Assembly (NCBI GenBank): GCA_937959395.1
Contig: CALGLR010000041.1
Span: 1 to 56,287, forward strand
Source: an uncultured Flavobacteriaceae bacterium
GTDB taxonomy: Bacteria > Bacteroidota > Bacteroidia > Flavobacteriales > Flavobacteriaceae
Reading direction: 5' to 3'
Length of the DNA: 56,287 bases
The notes under the pieces are model-generated. The model was not told the origin of the DNA and searched no databases. It saw only the letters and a list, made by a program, of their open reading frames with translations. A program made the position numbers and the translations under genes. Positions 27,664 to 37,904 of the stretch are shown one piece after another (the stretch's first letter is position 1; every line of letters begins with the position of its first letter).

Positions 27664-29952
27664 ATGGATAATATTTATTTATTTATGTTAGTTGCCATTA
27701 CAATTTTAGCGATTGCTGATATTGTTGTTGGTGTTAGTAATGATGCCATTAACTTCTTAAATTCTGCAATTGGTTCCAAAGCCATTTCTATGCGAACAAT
27801 TATGATCGTTGCAAGTTTAGGTATTTTTATTGGAGCAGTTTTCTCTAGTGGAATGATGGAAGTTGCTCGTAAAGGTATTTTTGTGCCTGCCATGTTTAGT
27901 TTTGACGAGATCATGTACATTTTTATGGCTGTAATGATTACAGATATTTTACTTTTAGATTTCTTCAACACTTTGGGGTTACCAACCTCAACAACAGTTT
28001 CTATTGTATTTAATTTATTAGGAGCGGCAGTTGTGATGTCATTAATTAAAATTAGTGGTTCAGAAACTCAAACTTTTGCCGATTTAGGTAGCTATATTAA
28101 CACTGAAAAAGCAATTACTATTATAAGTGGTATTGTCATGTCTGTATTTATAGCTTTTTCTGTGGGTGCACTAGTGCAATGGATTTCTCGTTTAATTTTT
28201 ACGTTTCAATACGAAAATAAAATCAAAAACTTTGGAGCCATATTTGGAGCTGTTTGTTTAACAGCTATTACTTATTTCATTTTCTTAAAAGGATTAAAAG
28301 GAACACCTTATTACAAAGACTTAAAAGGGCTTGTAGAAGGCAATGAGATATTTATAATATTAGGAAGTTTAATATTATGGTTAGGAGTTTCATTTGCATT
28401 TCAAGCCATAACAAAAAAAACCATATTACTTGTTGTAATTGCAGTTGGTACTTTTGGACTGGCTTTAGCCTTTTCTGGGAATGATTTAGTGAATTTTATA
28501 GGTGTACCAATGGCTGCATACCACTCTTACGAAGCCATGCAAGATGCATTTTTAACTTCTGGAACTCTACCTGCAGATTTTTCAATGGCTGTTCTAGACA
28601 AAAAAGTACCTGCCGAGCCTTTATTATTATTCATTGCTGGTTCAATAATGGTATTAACCTTATGGTTTTCTAAAAAAGCAAAAACGGTTGCTGAAACAGA
28701 ATTAAGCTTATCTCGTCAAAATGATACGCATGAAAAGTTTGAACCAAATATGCTTTCAAGAGGAATCGTAAAAGGGACCTCTTGGTTATCAGATGCTATT
28801 AACTTTCTTATTCCTAAACCAACTCAAGAAAAAATAAGCAAAAGCTTTGAAAAACCTGATGTTGTATTAACTAAAGATCAAAGTATAGATGCTCCCGCTT
28901 TTGATATGATTAGAGCTTCTGTAAATCTTATGGTTGCTGGTGTATTAATAGCGATTGCTACCTCTATGAAATTACCATTATCTACAACTTATGTTACTTT
29001 TATGGTTGCTATGGGTACTTCATTTGCAGATCGTGCCTGGGGAAGAGAAAGTGCTGTATACCGTGTTGCTGGGGTATTAAATGTTATTGGTGGATGGTTT
29101 GGCACCGCAATTGGTGCATTTATTGCTGCTGGAATAGTTGTTTTCTTTATTAAATGGAATCCAAGTGTTATGACACCTATCTTGTTATTATTAACAGGAA
29201 CACTATTAGTTCGTAATTATTTATCTCATAAAAAGACTTCAAATAAAACTGAAGAAGAAGATAGCTTAAAAGAAAACGATAGTAGCTCTGTTCAAGGTGT
29301 CATTCACGAAAGTGCTACAAATATTTCTAATGTTATAAAACGTGGAAATCGTATTTATACAAATGCAATTAAAGGTTTAGCTAAACAAGATTTAAAATTA
29401 CTTAAAAAGAATAAAAAGCAAATCGATAAATTATCTTCGGAAGTAGATAGTCTTAGGGACAATATCTTTTATTTCATTAAAAACCTTGACGAATCCAGTT
29501 TAACTGCGAGTAATTTTTACATTAATATATTAGGTTACTTACAGGATATGACACAATCTTTAGAGTATATTTCTAAAGTAAGTCATAAACACATTAATAA
29601 TAATCACAAAAAATTAAAGTTTAGCCAAATTAAAGAACTTAAAGAAGTTGATGATGTATTAGAGGTTTTATTTAATGAAACTAAAGACGCATTCGATTCA
29701 CGGTCATTTGAGCAAATTGGATCTATCATTAATCGTAGGAAAGAAGTCCTTAATTTGGTAAACGATAAAATTGTAAAACAGGTAGCGCGTACAAGAACTG
29801 AAGAATCTAGTCCTAAAAACACAACGCTTTATTTTGGTTTACTATTAGAGACTAAAGATTTATTGACCGTTACAATGGGCTTATTAGAAGAATATTACAA
29901 CTCTCATGATAGTTCTGTAGAACCTGCAACTATAGATAGTACAGAAGAGTAA
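27664..29952 (+). CDS. PiT-family inorganic phosphate transporter with PhoU-like C-terminal extension
   Basis: A 762-residue inner membrane protein. Residues ~1-510 form the PiT/PHO4 transporter: the paired PHO4 repeats are seen as VGVSNDAINFLNSAIGSKAIS and, in the second half, MKLPLSTTYVTFMVAMGTSFADRAWG. About 12 membrane helices are expected. Residues ~525-762 form a charged, helical cytoplasmic domain (IKGLAKQDLKLLKKNKKQIDKL, YLQDMTQSLEYISK) like PhoU/DUF47 proteins, which usually are separate genes that gate PiT. Such fusions are common in Bacteroidota. It imports phosphate with a cation. Confidence 0.94.
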   Translation: MDNIYLFMLVAITILAIADIVVGVSNDAINFLNSAIGSKAISMRTIMIVASLGIFIGAVFSSGMMEVARKGIFVPAMFSFDEIMYIFMAVMITDILLLDFFNTLGLPTSTTVSIVFNLLGAAVVMSLIKISGSETQTFADLGSYINTEKAITIISGIVMSVFIAFSVGALVQWISRLIFTFQYENKIKNFGAIFGAVCLTAITYFIFLKGLKGTPYYKDLKGLVEGNEIFIILGSLILWLGVSFAFQAITKKTILLVVIAVGTFGLALAFSGNDLVNFIGVPMAAYHSYEAMQDAFLTSGTLPADFSMAVLDKKVPAEPLLLFIAGSIMVLTLWFSKKAKTVAETELSLSRQNDTHEKFEPNMLSRGIVKGTSWLSDAINFLIPKPTQEKISKSFEKPDVVLTKDQSIDAPAFDMIRASVNLMVAGVLIAIATSMKLPLSTTYVTFMVAMGTSFADRAWGRESAVYRVAGVLNVIGGWFGTAIGAFIAAGIVVFFIKWNPSVMTPILLLLTGTLLVRNYLSHKKTSNKTEEEDSLKENDSSSVQGVIHESATNISNVIKRGNRIYTNAIKGLAKQDLKLLKKNKKQIDKLSSEVDSLRDNIFYFIKNLDESSLTASNFYINILGYLQDMTQSLEYISKVSHKHINNNHKKLKFSQIKELKEVDDVLEVLFNETKDAFDSRSFEQIGSIINRRKEVLNLVNDKIVKQVARTRTEESSPKNTTLYFGLLLETKDLLTVTMGLLEEYYNSHDSSVEPATIDSTEE

Positions 29953-29973
29953 ATTAAATTATACGGTAAAAGT

Positions 29974-30003
29974 AAAAAACAACCTTCTTATGGGTTGTTT
30001 TTT
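29974..30003 (+). terminator. Terminator after the phosphate transporter
   Basis: Stem AAACAACC with GGGTTGTTT around a short loop and a run of six T, 25 bp after the stop. Confidence 0.8.
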
Positions 30004-30107
30004 GCTTTTTGTCTAAAATCTATACAAAAAACTAATAATCCAACATCTATTCCATCATTATATTCGTAGATGATGAAAAACTAACTATTAATCTATTACA
30101 AGTTATT

Positions 30108-30962
30108 ATGAAAAAAATATCAATTTTATTAATCGCAGTACTCTTAATGAGTTCTTGTGTTTCAAAAAAGAAGTATTTAGCTCTAGAAAAAGAAAATGGA
30201 GAAGTATTAAATGAACTTACTAAAACTAAAGTCGCAAAAGAAGATTTAGAAGCAAAATTTGATGTTATCCAAGCACGTGTTGAAAAGTACAATACTAAAA
30301 TTAGTACTTTAACTGAAGAAGTTGGAACACTTACCGAAGAAAACGATGTTAAATTTGATGCTGTAGGTAATACGGCAGTTATTTCTAATGCTACAAAACG
30401 AAGCATGAGAGAAACATTAACTAAAGTAGATCCTTACCGTTTAAGCCAAGCAAAAACACTTAAAGACTCTATGAATTTAGCAGTGTCTTATAATCTAAAA
30501 AGAACTATAGATACAAGTACTTTAAATGAAGATGATGATATTGCAATTAATATTGATGAAACTGTAGTCATGATCTCTATTTCTGACAAAATGTTATTTA
30601 ATAGCGGAAGTTATAGAATAAGCTCTAAAGCGAACAATATTTTACAAAAATTAGCCGATGTTATTAATTCTGAACCGAGTATAGAAGTAATGGTTGAAGG
30701 ACATACTGATGCTAGAACAATAAGTAACGAACGTGTTACAGACAATTGGGACTTAAGTGTTTTAAGAGCAACTTCTGTAGTTCGTAAACTTCAAAAAGAA
30801 TATAATGTAGATCCTGCAAAATTAATTGCATCTGGTCGTAGTAGTTACCAACCATTAACAGATAACGAGTCTAGAGAAAGTAGAGCTCGAAACAGAAGAA
30901 CACGTATTATAATTCTTCCAAACATAAATAAATTTTTTGCTCTAATGTCTGATCAAGGATAA
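30108..30962 (+). CDS. OmpA/MotB-family outer membrane lipoprotein
   Basis: A 284-residue lipoprotein (lipobox LLMSSC, Cys ~19) with a coiled coil at ~25-85 (LEKENGEVLNELTKTKVAKE, EKYNTKISTLTEEV) and an OmpA-like peptidoglycan-binding domain at ~160-270 (VMVEGHTDARTISN, DNWDLSVLRATSVVRKL, LIASGRSSYQPL, RNRRTRIIIL). It tethers the outer membrane to the cell wall. It has its own terminators on both sides, so it is probably an independent unit and not part of the phosphate operon. Confidence 0.93.
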   Translation: MKKISILLIAVLLMSSCVSKKKYLALEKENGEVLNELTKTKVAKEDLEAKFDVIQARVEKYNTKISTLTEEVGTLTEENDVKFDAVGNTAVISNATKRSMRETLTKVDPYRLSQAKTLKDSMNLAVSYNLKRTIDTSTLNEDDDIAINIDETVVMISISDKMLFNSGSYRISSKANNILQKLADVINSEPSIEVMVEGHTDARTISNERVTDNWDLSVLRATSVVRKLQKEYNVDPAKLIASGRSSYQPLTDNESRESRARNRRTRIIILPNINKFFALMSDQG

Positions 30963-30978
30963 TGATCCCTCATTTATA

Positions 30979-31005
30979 AAAAGAGAGGTTTACACCTCTT
31001 ATTTT
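30979..31005 (+). terminator. Terminator of the OmpA-like gene
   Basis: Stem AGAGGT with ACCTCT around a short loop followed by TTATTTTA, 20 bp after the stop. Confidence 0.6.
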
Positions 31006-31055
31006 ATTCCTTAATTAAGACAGAATACTAGAGATTAATCCATAGTATTTATTAT

Positions 31056-31083
31056 AAAGCATTCTTTGAAAAAAGAATGCTTT
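31056..31083. terminator. Second hairpin, terminator-like
   Basis: Perfect 12-bp stem AAAGCATTCTTT with AAAGAATGCTTT around four bases. With no T tract beyond TTT on the plus strand it may serve as a back-up terminator or belong to the palindromic element that follows. Confidence 0.65.
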
Positions 31084-31091
31084 ATTGTTAT

Positions 31092-31304
31092 ATACCAATT
31101 ACAACTCAAAACAAGCCATATAATTTGTTTCTATATTGCTCATATTTCAACATAAAATAAAAACGTAACTAAGGCTATGCTTATATTTTAGTTCGTTTCT
31201 ATTTTATTTAAAATTAAAGAACTCATGAATCTTACGATTTCTATTTCATCTGAACAAGATATAATTCAAATTAATTAGGTCTCATTTTAAATCATAATTG
31301 GTAT
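31092..31304. mobile_element. MITE-like palindromic element
   Basis: A ~213-bp non-coding stretch with 10-bp terminal inverted repeats (ATACCAATTA at 31092 and TAATTGGTAT at 31295) and an inner imperfect palindrome (AACTAA 31167 with TTAGTT 31188, extended by AAACG/CGTTT arms). It contains no transposase and sits just before the frameshifted gene at 31337. Whether more copies exist in the genome decides if it is mobile. Confidence 0.45.
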
Positions 31305-31336
31305 TATTATATTTGGCATTAAACAATTTACTAATT

Positions 31337-32066
31337 ATGAGATCTTACTTTTATCTTTTATTCTTTCTACTATTAATGACTTTTAGTTATAGTCAGAATT
31401 TAACAGGAAATCAATTATTAGATCAAACGATTTCTTATCATGACCCAAATAATAAATTGGGCAACATTTAATAATGAGTTAAATGTTACCATGCAGATTC
31501 CTAATAAATCAAATAGAGAAAGTGAAATTCATATTAATCTTCCAGATAATCATTTTTATATAAAAGCAACTCAAGATACACTAGTAAAAGAATACTCTCT
31601 TGACAAGAAGAAATGCACTATCAAATTAAATGGTAAAAGTGATCTAAATGAAAACACCCTTAAAACGAATAATTTAAGTTGCGATAGAGCTACTCTATTC
31701 AAGAATTACTACACTTATCTTTATGGCTTACCAATGAAACTTAGAGACCCTGGTACAAATATTGACCAAAAAGTAGAACGTAAAACATTTAAAGGCAAAG
31801 ACTATTTGGTCCTTAAAGTAAATTATGATAAAGCCGTTGGGACAGACATTTGGTATTTTTATTTTAACCCTAAAACCTATGCTATGGAAATATACCAATT
31901 CTTTAAAACGGATGATTTAGGCAACCAGAAAAATGATACCGGTGAATATATTTTATTAACAAATCAAGAAGTTATCGATACTATTAAAATACCAAAAACT
32001 AGAGCCTGGTATTACAATAAAGACAACAAGTACTTAGGAACGGATATTTTAAAAAAACAAGACTAA
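31337..32066 (+). pseudogene. DUF6503-like secreted protein, broken by a single-base frameshift
   Basis: An ATG at 31337 opens a frame with a signal peptide (MRSYFYLLFFLLLMTFSYSQ) and NLTGNQLLDQTISYHDPNNK, then stops (TAA, ~31470). The homologous continuation WATFNNELNVTMQI runs in another frame to 32066. Removing one A from the AAA at 31454-31456 restores YHDPNNNWATFN, the usual motif of this family as I recall it. The restored protein has ~242 residues with a beta-rich lipoprotein-carrier-like body (TLVKEYSLDKKKC, KDYLVLKVNYD). The internal ATG at 31440 is therefore not a true start. It may be a recent mutation or a sequencing error. Confidence 0.8.
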
Positions 32067-32563
32067 TCTATTATTGACTGACCAATCATCTCAAGTTCAC
32101 TTTGAGTATTTCTTTTCGCTTCAAATTTTTCAATATCTACGACATAGGTGTCAGACATGGAATCGTGCCAACCCCGAGCATCATCACTCAAAAAAGAAAA
32201 AACTTCAAATGGTATTAATCTACATAGACTTCTAATAATAACATCTGCAGGTTTTGGTTTAGAACCATCTTCCATTACTACCTTAGTTTTTGTAATGTAT
32301 TTCCCTAAAGTTTTTTGTGAAAGAACTTCAAAGACTATAAAATAGATAAGAAAAACTCCAAAACTAAAAACATAACCAGCTATTACACTATTAGTTATCA
32401 TTTCAAGAGGGGCGTTTATTCCTATTACCGTTAGTAATCCTAAAAGGATTCCTAAAATGAAAGACAAAACATAATAAATTATAATATCTATAATAAAATT
32501 CACAAAACGATTGCTTTTACTAGCATATAAATCTGCAGTCACTCTAAAATTCAGGTTATTCAT
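32063..32563 (-). CDS. RDD-family membrane protein
   Basis: A 166-residue inner membrane protein with the RDD layout: N-terminal charged stretch with RFVNFIIDIIIYYVLSF (first helix, carrying the Arg and Asp that name the family), further helices at ~50-85 and ~95-115 (VLIYFIVFEV-like), and QKTLGKYITKTKVV, the conserved loop. The C-terminus is the SLCRLIPFEVFSFLSDDARGWHD element typical of flavobacterial members. Function of RDD proteins is unclear; some exchange ions. It converges with the frameshifted gene, overlapping by four bases. Confidence 0.85.
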   Translation of the reverse strand: MNNLNFRVTADLYASKSNRFVNFIIDIIIYYVLSFILGILLGLLTVIGINAPLEMITNSVIAGYVFSFGVFLIYFIVFEVLSQKTLGKYITKTKVVMEDGSKPKPADVIIRSLCRLIPFEVFSFLSDDARGWHDSMSDTYVVDIEKFEAKRNTQSELEMIGQSIID

Positions 32564-32613
32564 AAGTATTTGATTTGGCGGGAGGTAAATATAAACTTTT
32601 TTTTAAAATAAAA

Positions 32614-32637
32614 AAAGCATCCATTTCTGGATGCTTT
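32614..32637 (-). terminator. Terminator of nrdA
   Basis: Perfect stem AAAGCATCCA with TGGATGCTTT around four bases; on the minus strand it is followed by a T run. It lies 90 bp after the nrdA stop. Confidence 0.82.
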
Positions 32638-32726
32638 CCTCAACAATCTTTTAGGTTTATTAAAAAACTAAAAGCGTAATAAGCACATATAATACTATTT
32701 TTAAATAAATAGTATAAAATTCTTTT

Positions 32727-35225
32727 TTAAGAACCACACATTAAACAATCATCACCTTCTGCTTCTTTAGCTTGGGCGATTAATGCTTTCATTTCTTCAG
32801 GGCTCATTGGCTCTATTTCAGCTTCAGCTGTTTTCTTAGCAAACTTCTCAGCAGTTTTCACCGCTTTTTGCTGCTTTTTCTCAACGATTACTGTTTCCGC
32901 TTTAATGGTCACTTCTTCAGCTGTTGCTAATACTTCTGCTATTGGAGCCTCTTTCTTTTTAGTATCTAAAGTAAACTTAATAGCATCAACAGCACTCTTC
33001 GTTCTTAAGTAATACATGCCTGTTTTTAAACCACTTTTCCAAGCATAGAAATGCATAGATGTTAATTTCGCCATAGTTGCACCTTCTAAGAATAAGTTAA
33101 GCGACTGTGATTGATCAATAAAGTAACCTCTTTGACGAGACATGTCTATAATATCTTTCATGCTTAATTCCCAAACTGTTTTATATAGTTCTTTAATTTC
33201 TTGAGGAATTATATCTATATTTTGAACCGAACCATTGGCTCTCATTATATCTTGCTTTAAGCTTTCATTCCAAAGTCCTAATTCTACTAAATCTTCTAAT
33301 AAATGTTTGTTTACGACAATGAATTCTCCAGATAATACACGACGCGTGTATATATTAGATGTATAAGGCTCAAAACATTCGTTATTTCCTAAAATTTGAG
33401 AAGTAGATGCCGTAGGCATTGGTGCTACTAAAAGCGAATTACGAACGCCATTTTTTAAGACTTGCTTGCGTAATTTTGCCCAATCCCAAAGACCACTTAA
33501 TTCTTCATCTTTAACACCCCAAAGGTTAAATTGAAATTCGCCTTTACTTATTGGAGATCCTTCATAAGTTTGATAAGGGCCGTCTGCTTTTGCCTCTTCC
33601 ATTGAAGCTGTTACTGCTGCAAAATATAAGGTTTCGAAAATATCATGATTCAGTTTTTTGGCATCATCACTAGTAAACGGCATACGCAGTTTAATAAATG
33701 TATCGGCTAAACCTTGTACTCCTAATCCTATTGGTCTATGACGCATATTAGAATTTTCTGCCTCTATCACTGGATAATAATTACGATCTATTACTCTATT
33801 TAAATTTTTAGTAACACGTTTTGTGATTCTAAATAATTCTTTATGATCAAACTCCCCATTCTTAACAAACATTGGTAAAGCAATAGAAGCTAAATTACAT
33901 ACGGCAACTTCATCAGGAGAGGTATATTCTATAATTTCTGTACATAAATTTGACGAACGAATAGTTCCTAAATTCTTCTGATTAGATTTGCGATTTGCTG
34001 CATCTTTATACAACATATATGGTGTTCCTGTTTCTATTTGAGATTCTAATATTTTCTCCCACAGCTCACGCGCTTTAATTGTTTTTCGTCCTTTTCCTGC
34101 TGCTTCATACTTTAAATAAAGTGCAACAAACTCATCACTATGTACATCGGCTAATCCAGGGCATTCATTAGGACACATTAAAGTCCATTCTGCATTTTCC
34201 TGAACACGTTCCATAAATAAATCTGGCATCCACATGGCATAGAATAAATCTCTTGCTCTCATTTCTTCCTTTCCATGATTTTTCTTTAAATCTAAAAAGT
34301 CGAAAATATCGGCATGCCATGGTTCTATATACATTGCAAAACTTCCTTTACGCTTTCCTCCTCCTTGATCTACATATCTTGCTGTATCATTAAAAACTTG
34401 TAACATGGGTACAATACCGTTACTTGTCCCATTAGTTCCAGAAATATAACTTCCTGTGGCACGAACATTATGTATTGCTAAACCTATTCCTCCCGCAGAT
34501 TGTGAAATTTTAGCGGTTTGTTTAAGTGTATCGTATATTCCATCTATACTATCGTCTTTCATTGTTAACAAGAAACAAGAAGACATTTGTGGTTTTGGAG
34601 TCCCAGCATTAAATAATGTTGGTGTAGCGTGTGTAAAATATTTTTTAGACATTAATTCGTAAGTCTCAATAGCGGCATCTAAATCATTTAAATGAATACC
34701 TATTGAAACACGCATTAACATATGTTGTGGGCGTTCTGCAATTTTCCCATTTAATTTTAAAAGGTAAGAACGCTCAAGAGTTTTAAACCCAAAATAATCG
34801 TAACCAAAATCGCGATTATAAATAATTGTAGAATCTAACATCTCTTTATTATCCATAATTACTTTATGGACCTCATCAGATAATAAAGGGGCGTATTTAT
34901 CTGTTCTTGGATTCACATATTTATGCAAATCCTCCATTACCTCACTAAACGTTTTCTTTGTGTTTTTATGCAAATTAGAGACTGAAATACGTGCTGCCAA
35001 ACGTGCATAATCTGGGTGAGCAGTAGTCATTGTTGCTGCGATTTCTGCGGCTAAATTATCTAACTCGCTTGTTGTTACACCATCATATAATCCTTCGATT
35101 ACTCTTACTGCAACTTTTACTGGGTCTACAAGTTCATTTAATCCGTAACATAATTTACGTACTCTTGCTGTGATCTTGTCGAACATCATAGGCTCTTTGC
35201 GCCCGTCTCTTTTTAATACAAACAT
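32727..35225 (-). CDS. nrdA: Ribonucleoside-diphosphate reductase, large subunit
   Basis: An 832-residue class I reductase subunit that makes dNDPs from NDPs. An ATP-cone lies at ~1-90 ([18 protein letters not shown]), controlling overall activity. The catalytic barrel shows [47 protein letters not shown] (cysteine of the thiyl site) and [21 protein letters not shown] Glu/Lys/Ala-rich linker (~760-810) leads to the C-terminal redox pair CLMC, which reloads the active site. The linker makes this form slightly long. Its partner nrdB lies upstream on the same strand, 257 bp away, long enough for a separate promoter. Confidence 0.97.
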   Translation of the reverse strand: MFVLKRDGRKEPMMFDKITARVRKLCYGLNELVDPVKVAVRVIEGLYDGVTTSELDNLAAEIAATMTTAHPDYARLAARISVSNLHKNTKKTFSEVMEDLHKYVNPRTDKYAPLLSDEVHKVIMDNKEMLDSTIIYNRDFGYDYFGFKTLERSYLLKLNGKIAERPQHMLMRVSIGIHLNDLDAAIETYELMSKKYFTHATPTLFNAGTPKPQMSSCFLLTMKDDSIDGIYDTLKQTAKISQSAGGIGLAIHNVRATGSYISGTNGTSNGIVPMLQVFNDTARYVDQGGGKRKGSFAMYIEPWHADIFDFLDLKKNHGKEEMRARDLFYAMWMPDLFMERVQENAEWTLMCPNECPGLADVHSDEFVALYLKYEAAGKGRKTIKARELWEKILESQIETGTPYMLYKDAANRKSNQKNLGTIRSSNLCTEIIEYTSPDEVAVCNLASIALPMFVKNGEFDHKELFRITKRVTKNLNRVIDRNYYPVIEAENSNMRHRPIGLGVQGLADTFIKLRMPFTSDDAKKLNHDIFETLYFAAVTASMEEAKADGPYQTYEGSPISKGEFQFNLWGVKDEELSGLWDWAKLRKQVLKNGVRNSLLVAPMPTASTSQILGNNECFEPYTSNIYTRRVLSGEFIVVNKHLLEDLVELGLWNESLKQDIMRANGSVQNIDIIPQEIKELYKTVWELSMKDIIDMSRQRGYFIDQSQSLNLFLEGATMAKLTSMHFYAWKSGLKTGMYYLRTKSAVDAIKFTLDTKKKEAPIAEVLATAEEVTIKAETVIVEKKQQKAVKTAEKFAKKTAEAEIEPMSPEEMKALIAQAKEAEGDDCLMCGS

Positions 35226-35482
35226 ACTTTACACTTCTTTTTAGTTATTCTTTCTGTTACGCTAATTTCAGAAAAAATAGAGGTTAGTTAATTTTGGTTT
35301 ATTTAAATTGAAAAGTCAATCAAATACAACCAGGTTCTTTGGTTAATCAATTATTTTTTAAGCAATAACCGTTCCTGTCTCGATATTTAAATCAAGTCAT
35401 TAAAGCAGCATTACTATACACTATACTTTACGTTGTTTTTTGTTTCCTTACGAGGGATAAGGTGTTAACTAAAATAAACTAG

Positions 35483-36463
35483 TTAAAAATCAGCATCAAA
35501 ACTAAATTTATCTTCTTCATTTTCTTTGTTAAGAACACCAGCTTTTTGATATTCAGAAACTCGCTTTTCGAAGAAATTTGTTTTTCCTTGTAATGAAATC
35601 ATATCCATGAAATCGAAAGGATTTGCTGTATTATATTCTTTTTCGCAGCCTAATTCGCCTAACAATCTATCGGTCACAAATTCTAAATATTGAGACATTA
35701 AATTTGCATTCATACCAATTAAACTTGCAGGAAGAGATTCTGTAATAAATTCTCTTTCTATAGTTAAGGCGTCTATAAGAATTTCTCTAATACGTTCTTT
35801 AGGCACTTTATTTACTAAATGTTTCTCATGTAAGTGTACAGCAAAATCACAATGCACACCTTCATCCCTAGAAATCAATTCGTTAGAAAAAGTTAACCCT
35901 GGCATTAAGCCACGTTTCTTCAACCAAAAAATAGAACAAAATGCTCCTGAGAAGAAAATACCTTCTACAGCTGCAAACGCAATTAAACGTTCTCCAAAAT
36001 TTGGTGAATCGATCCATTTTAAAGCCCAGTCTGCTTTTTTCTTAATCGCTGGAAAATTATCTAGCGCATTAAACAACTGATCTTTTTCTTTTTCGTCTTT
36101 TACATAAGTATCTATTAATAGTGAGTAGGTTTCACTATGAATATTTTCCATCATAATTTGGAACCCATAAAAGAATTTAGCTTCGCTATATTGCACTTCA
36201 TTTATAAAGTTTTCTGCTAAGTTTTCATTTACAATACCATCACTTGCTGCAAAAAATGCTAAGATGTGCTTAATGAAATAACGCTCGTCATCATTTAATT
36301 TATCTTTCCAATCTACAAGATCTTGGTGAAGGTCTATTTCCTCTGCAGTCCAGAAACTGGCTTCAGATTTTTTATACCATTCCCATAAATCATGGTGTTG
36401 GATTGGAAAAATTACAAATCTATCTTTGTTTTCTTGTAAAATGGGCTCAATTGCTTGCGACAT
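35483..36463 (-). CDS. nrdB: Ribonucleoside-diphosphate reductase, small subunit
   Basis: A 326-residue ferritin-like radical subunit. The metal ligands are visible: Asp/Glu in the first helices, [11 protein letters not shown] (Glu, His and, four residues after His, the radical Tyr), and in the second half [20 protein letters not shown] and [17 protein letters not shown] Tyr at the radical site indicates class Ia and not the Tyr-free class Ic. The C-terminus SFDADF is the short tail that binds the large subunit. It is first in the nrdB-nrdA order. Confidence 0.96.
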   Translation of the reverse strand: MSQAIEPILQENKDRFVIFPIQHHDLWEWYKKSEASFWTAEEIDLHQDLVDWKDKLNDDERYFIKHILAFFAASDGIVNENLAENFINEVQYSEAKFFYGFQIMMENIHSETYSLLIDTYVKDEKEKDQLFNALDNFPAIKKKADWALKWIDSPNFGERLIAFAAVEGIFFSGAFCSIFWLKKRGLMPGLTFSNELISRDEGVHCDFAVHLHEKHLVNKVPKERIREILIDALTIEREFITESLPASLIGMNANLMSQYLEFVTDRLLGELGCEKEYNTANPFDFMDMISLQGKTNFFEKRVSEYQKAGVLNKENEEDKFSFDADF

Positions 36464-36671
36464 GCTATTCTTTGGGTTTTTGTATAAATTAAATGAAAAT
36501 TAGTTTACATTTCGGTTTAACAAAGATTCGAAAATGTGTTCGATAATGAAAGCCATTTTTATAAACAATGCGATGAAGTTTTTAACAACGAGTAGTCCAA
36601 TTCCTACGCATAGATATAATTTGATGTTTTTTAACTATTTGATAATCAAATCGTTATTTTTTAAAAACCGT

Positions 36672-36698
36672 GGAAACAAGTGGGAAACAAAGGGAAAC
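36672..36698 (-). promoter_or_regulatory. Triple GTTTCC repeat upstream of nrdB
   Basis: GGAAAC occurs at 36672, 36683 and 36693 (GTTTCC when read towards nrdB), steps of 11 and 10 bp, about one helix turn. It stands in a GC-richer pocket 210 bp before the nrdB start. A regulator of nucleotide reductase genes could bind here; no known NrdR box matches. Confidence 0.35.
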
Positions 36699-36786
36699 CC
36701 TAATTAATTCTATCTGTAGGAATTTTACTTCCAATAATTTTACTTTGTAAATAAATTTAATTAAGCCTCTTTCGTTACTAACAAAA

Positions 36787-36815
36787 AAAGTGAACGATTT
36801 AGCACCGTTCACTTT
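36787..36815 (-). terminator. Orphan terminator, minus strand
   Basis: Perfect 10-bp stem AAAGTGAACG with CGTTCACTTT and, on the minus strand, seven T. The nearest genes on that strand start, and do not end, here, so it implies a short independent transcript entering from ~36950. Confidence 0.7.
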
Positions 36816-37159
36816 CCTTCTAACCAACTAACTATTCTTCTATAAGATGAAAACATCTTTAAGAAATAAGTTTGATAAACTAAATTTTAATTATTGCGAT
36901 TTAATTCAAAATCATTAATAATATTTTCTCTAAGCAAGTTTAGTAAATCAAACTAATTTTACAAATTTAAACATTAATAATCAATTAATTACATCTTTTT
37001 TGTATAACTGTCCATTTTTTTTGTGCTAGTGGTTAAACATCTTTTATGGATAGTAAATAAGCAATAAAAAGAACAGACCACACACAATTTACTACCAATT
37101 ACACATCGTTAATAATTTGAATCCTTATTTTCGTTTATCTTTATGCGTAAAAAATTGAT

Positions 37160-37894
37160 ATGCTTAAAGCTGTAATTGTTGATGATGAACCAAAAGCCAT
37201 ACAAGGCTTGTCTTGGGAGCTTTCAAACTTTAAGAAAGATATTGAAGTTGTGAAAACATTTTCCACCCCGGAAGACGCATTAACTTATTTAGACAAAACA
37301 CCACCAGACTGTTTGTTTTTAGATATTCAAATGCCTACAATGGATGGGTTTCAATTTCTTGAACATTTAAACCACGAATCCATTGCCGTGGTTATTACTA
37401 CAGCTTATGACGAATATGCTATTAAGGCTCTTAAGAACGAAGCATTAGATTATTTATTAAAACCAGTAGATTCTGACGATTTAAAAGACACTATTTTAAA
37501 ACTAAAAAAGTTTAAGATACGCTCCTTGAACTCAGATAAAATAGAAGACATACTTATTAATTTTAATGCAAATAACAATAAGAAAAAAATCACCATTAAT
37601 ACAGATGGGAAATTACTTTTTTTAGCTATAGAAGATATTATTTTTGTAGAATCTGATGGAAATTATAGCACTTTGTTTTTAAAAGACAATCAAAAAATTT
37701 TAGTAACAAAGAAACTCAAAGAAATGAATGAAATATTACCTACTCATGATTTTTTTAGAATCCACAATTCTTTTATAATCAATCTAGGAAAAATTAAAGA
37801 ATTTTTAAAAACTGAAGGATATGTTGTTATGGATTCTAATCATAAAATACCTGTTGCTCGACAGCGAAAATCTGATTTTTTAGAAAAACTATAA
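37160..37894 (+). CDS. LytTR-family response regulator
   Basis: A 244-residue two-component regulator. Receiver domain ~1-120 with the acidic pair DDEP, phospho-acceptor Asp55 (LFLDIQMPTMDG), Thr in TTAYDEYAIKA and Lys in LLKPVD. A LytTR DNA-binding domain follows (~140-244: EDIIFVESDGNYSTLFL, FFRIHNSFIINLGKIKEF), which binds direct repeats in promoters. Two histidine kinase genes follow after 10 and 4 bp in the same operon. The gene's own promoter probably lies in 37030-37150, with TTTATGCG-like bases nearby. Confidence 0.95.
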   Translation: MLKAVIVDDEPKAIQGLSWELSNFKKDIEVVKTFSTPEDALTYLDKTPPDCLFLDIQMPTMDGFQFLEHLNHESIAVVITTAYDEYAIKALKNEALDYLLKPVDSDDLKDTILKLKKFKIRSLNSDKIEDILINFNANNNKKKITINTDGKLLFLAIEDIIFVESDGNYSTLFLKDNQKILVTKKLKEMNEILPTHDFFRIHNSFIINLGKIKEFLKTEGYVVMDSNHKIPVARQRKSDFLEKL

Positions 37895-37904
37895 TAGCAC
37901 ACTA

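Larger units (their letters stand above)
36464..37159. other. Large intergenic region between nrdB and the LytTR operon
   Basis: Almost 700 bp without a plausible protein gene. It contains three GGAAAC repeats (36672-36698) in the nrdB promoter zone, a strong minus-strand terminator (36787-36815) that ends no known gene, and a TAnnTTTG-like box on the minus strand at 36962-36969. These suggest a small leftward transcript of ~170 nt. The LytTR operon promoter must lie in 37030-37150. Confidence 0.45.

Noticed and set aside
27675-27971. Minus-strand ORF opposite the start of the PiT gene
   Set aside because: Antisense frame of a highly conserved transporter region; no independent evidence.
31440-32066. 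ORF starting at ATG 31440 as a complete gene of 208 residues
   Set aside because: The upstream sequence encodes a signal peptide and the first motif of the same family in a neighbouring frame, so the gene begins at 31337 and is frameshifted.
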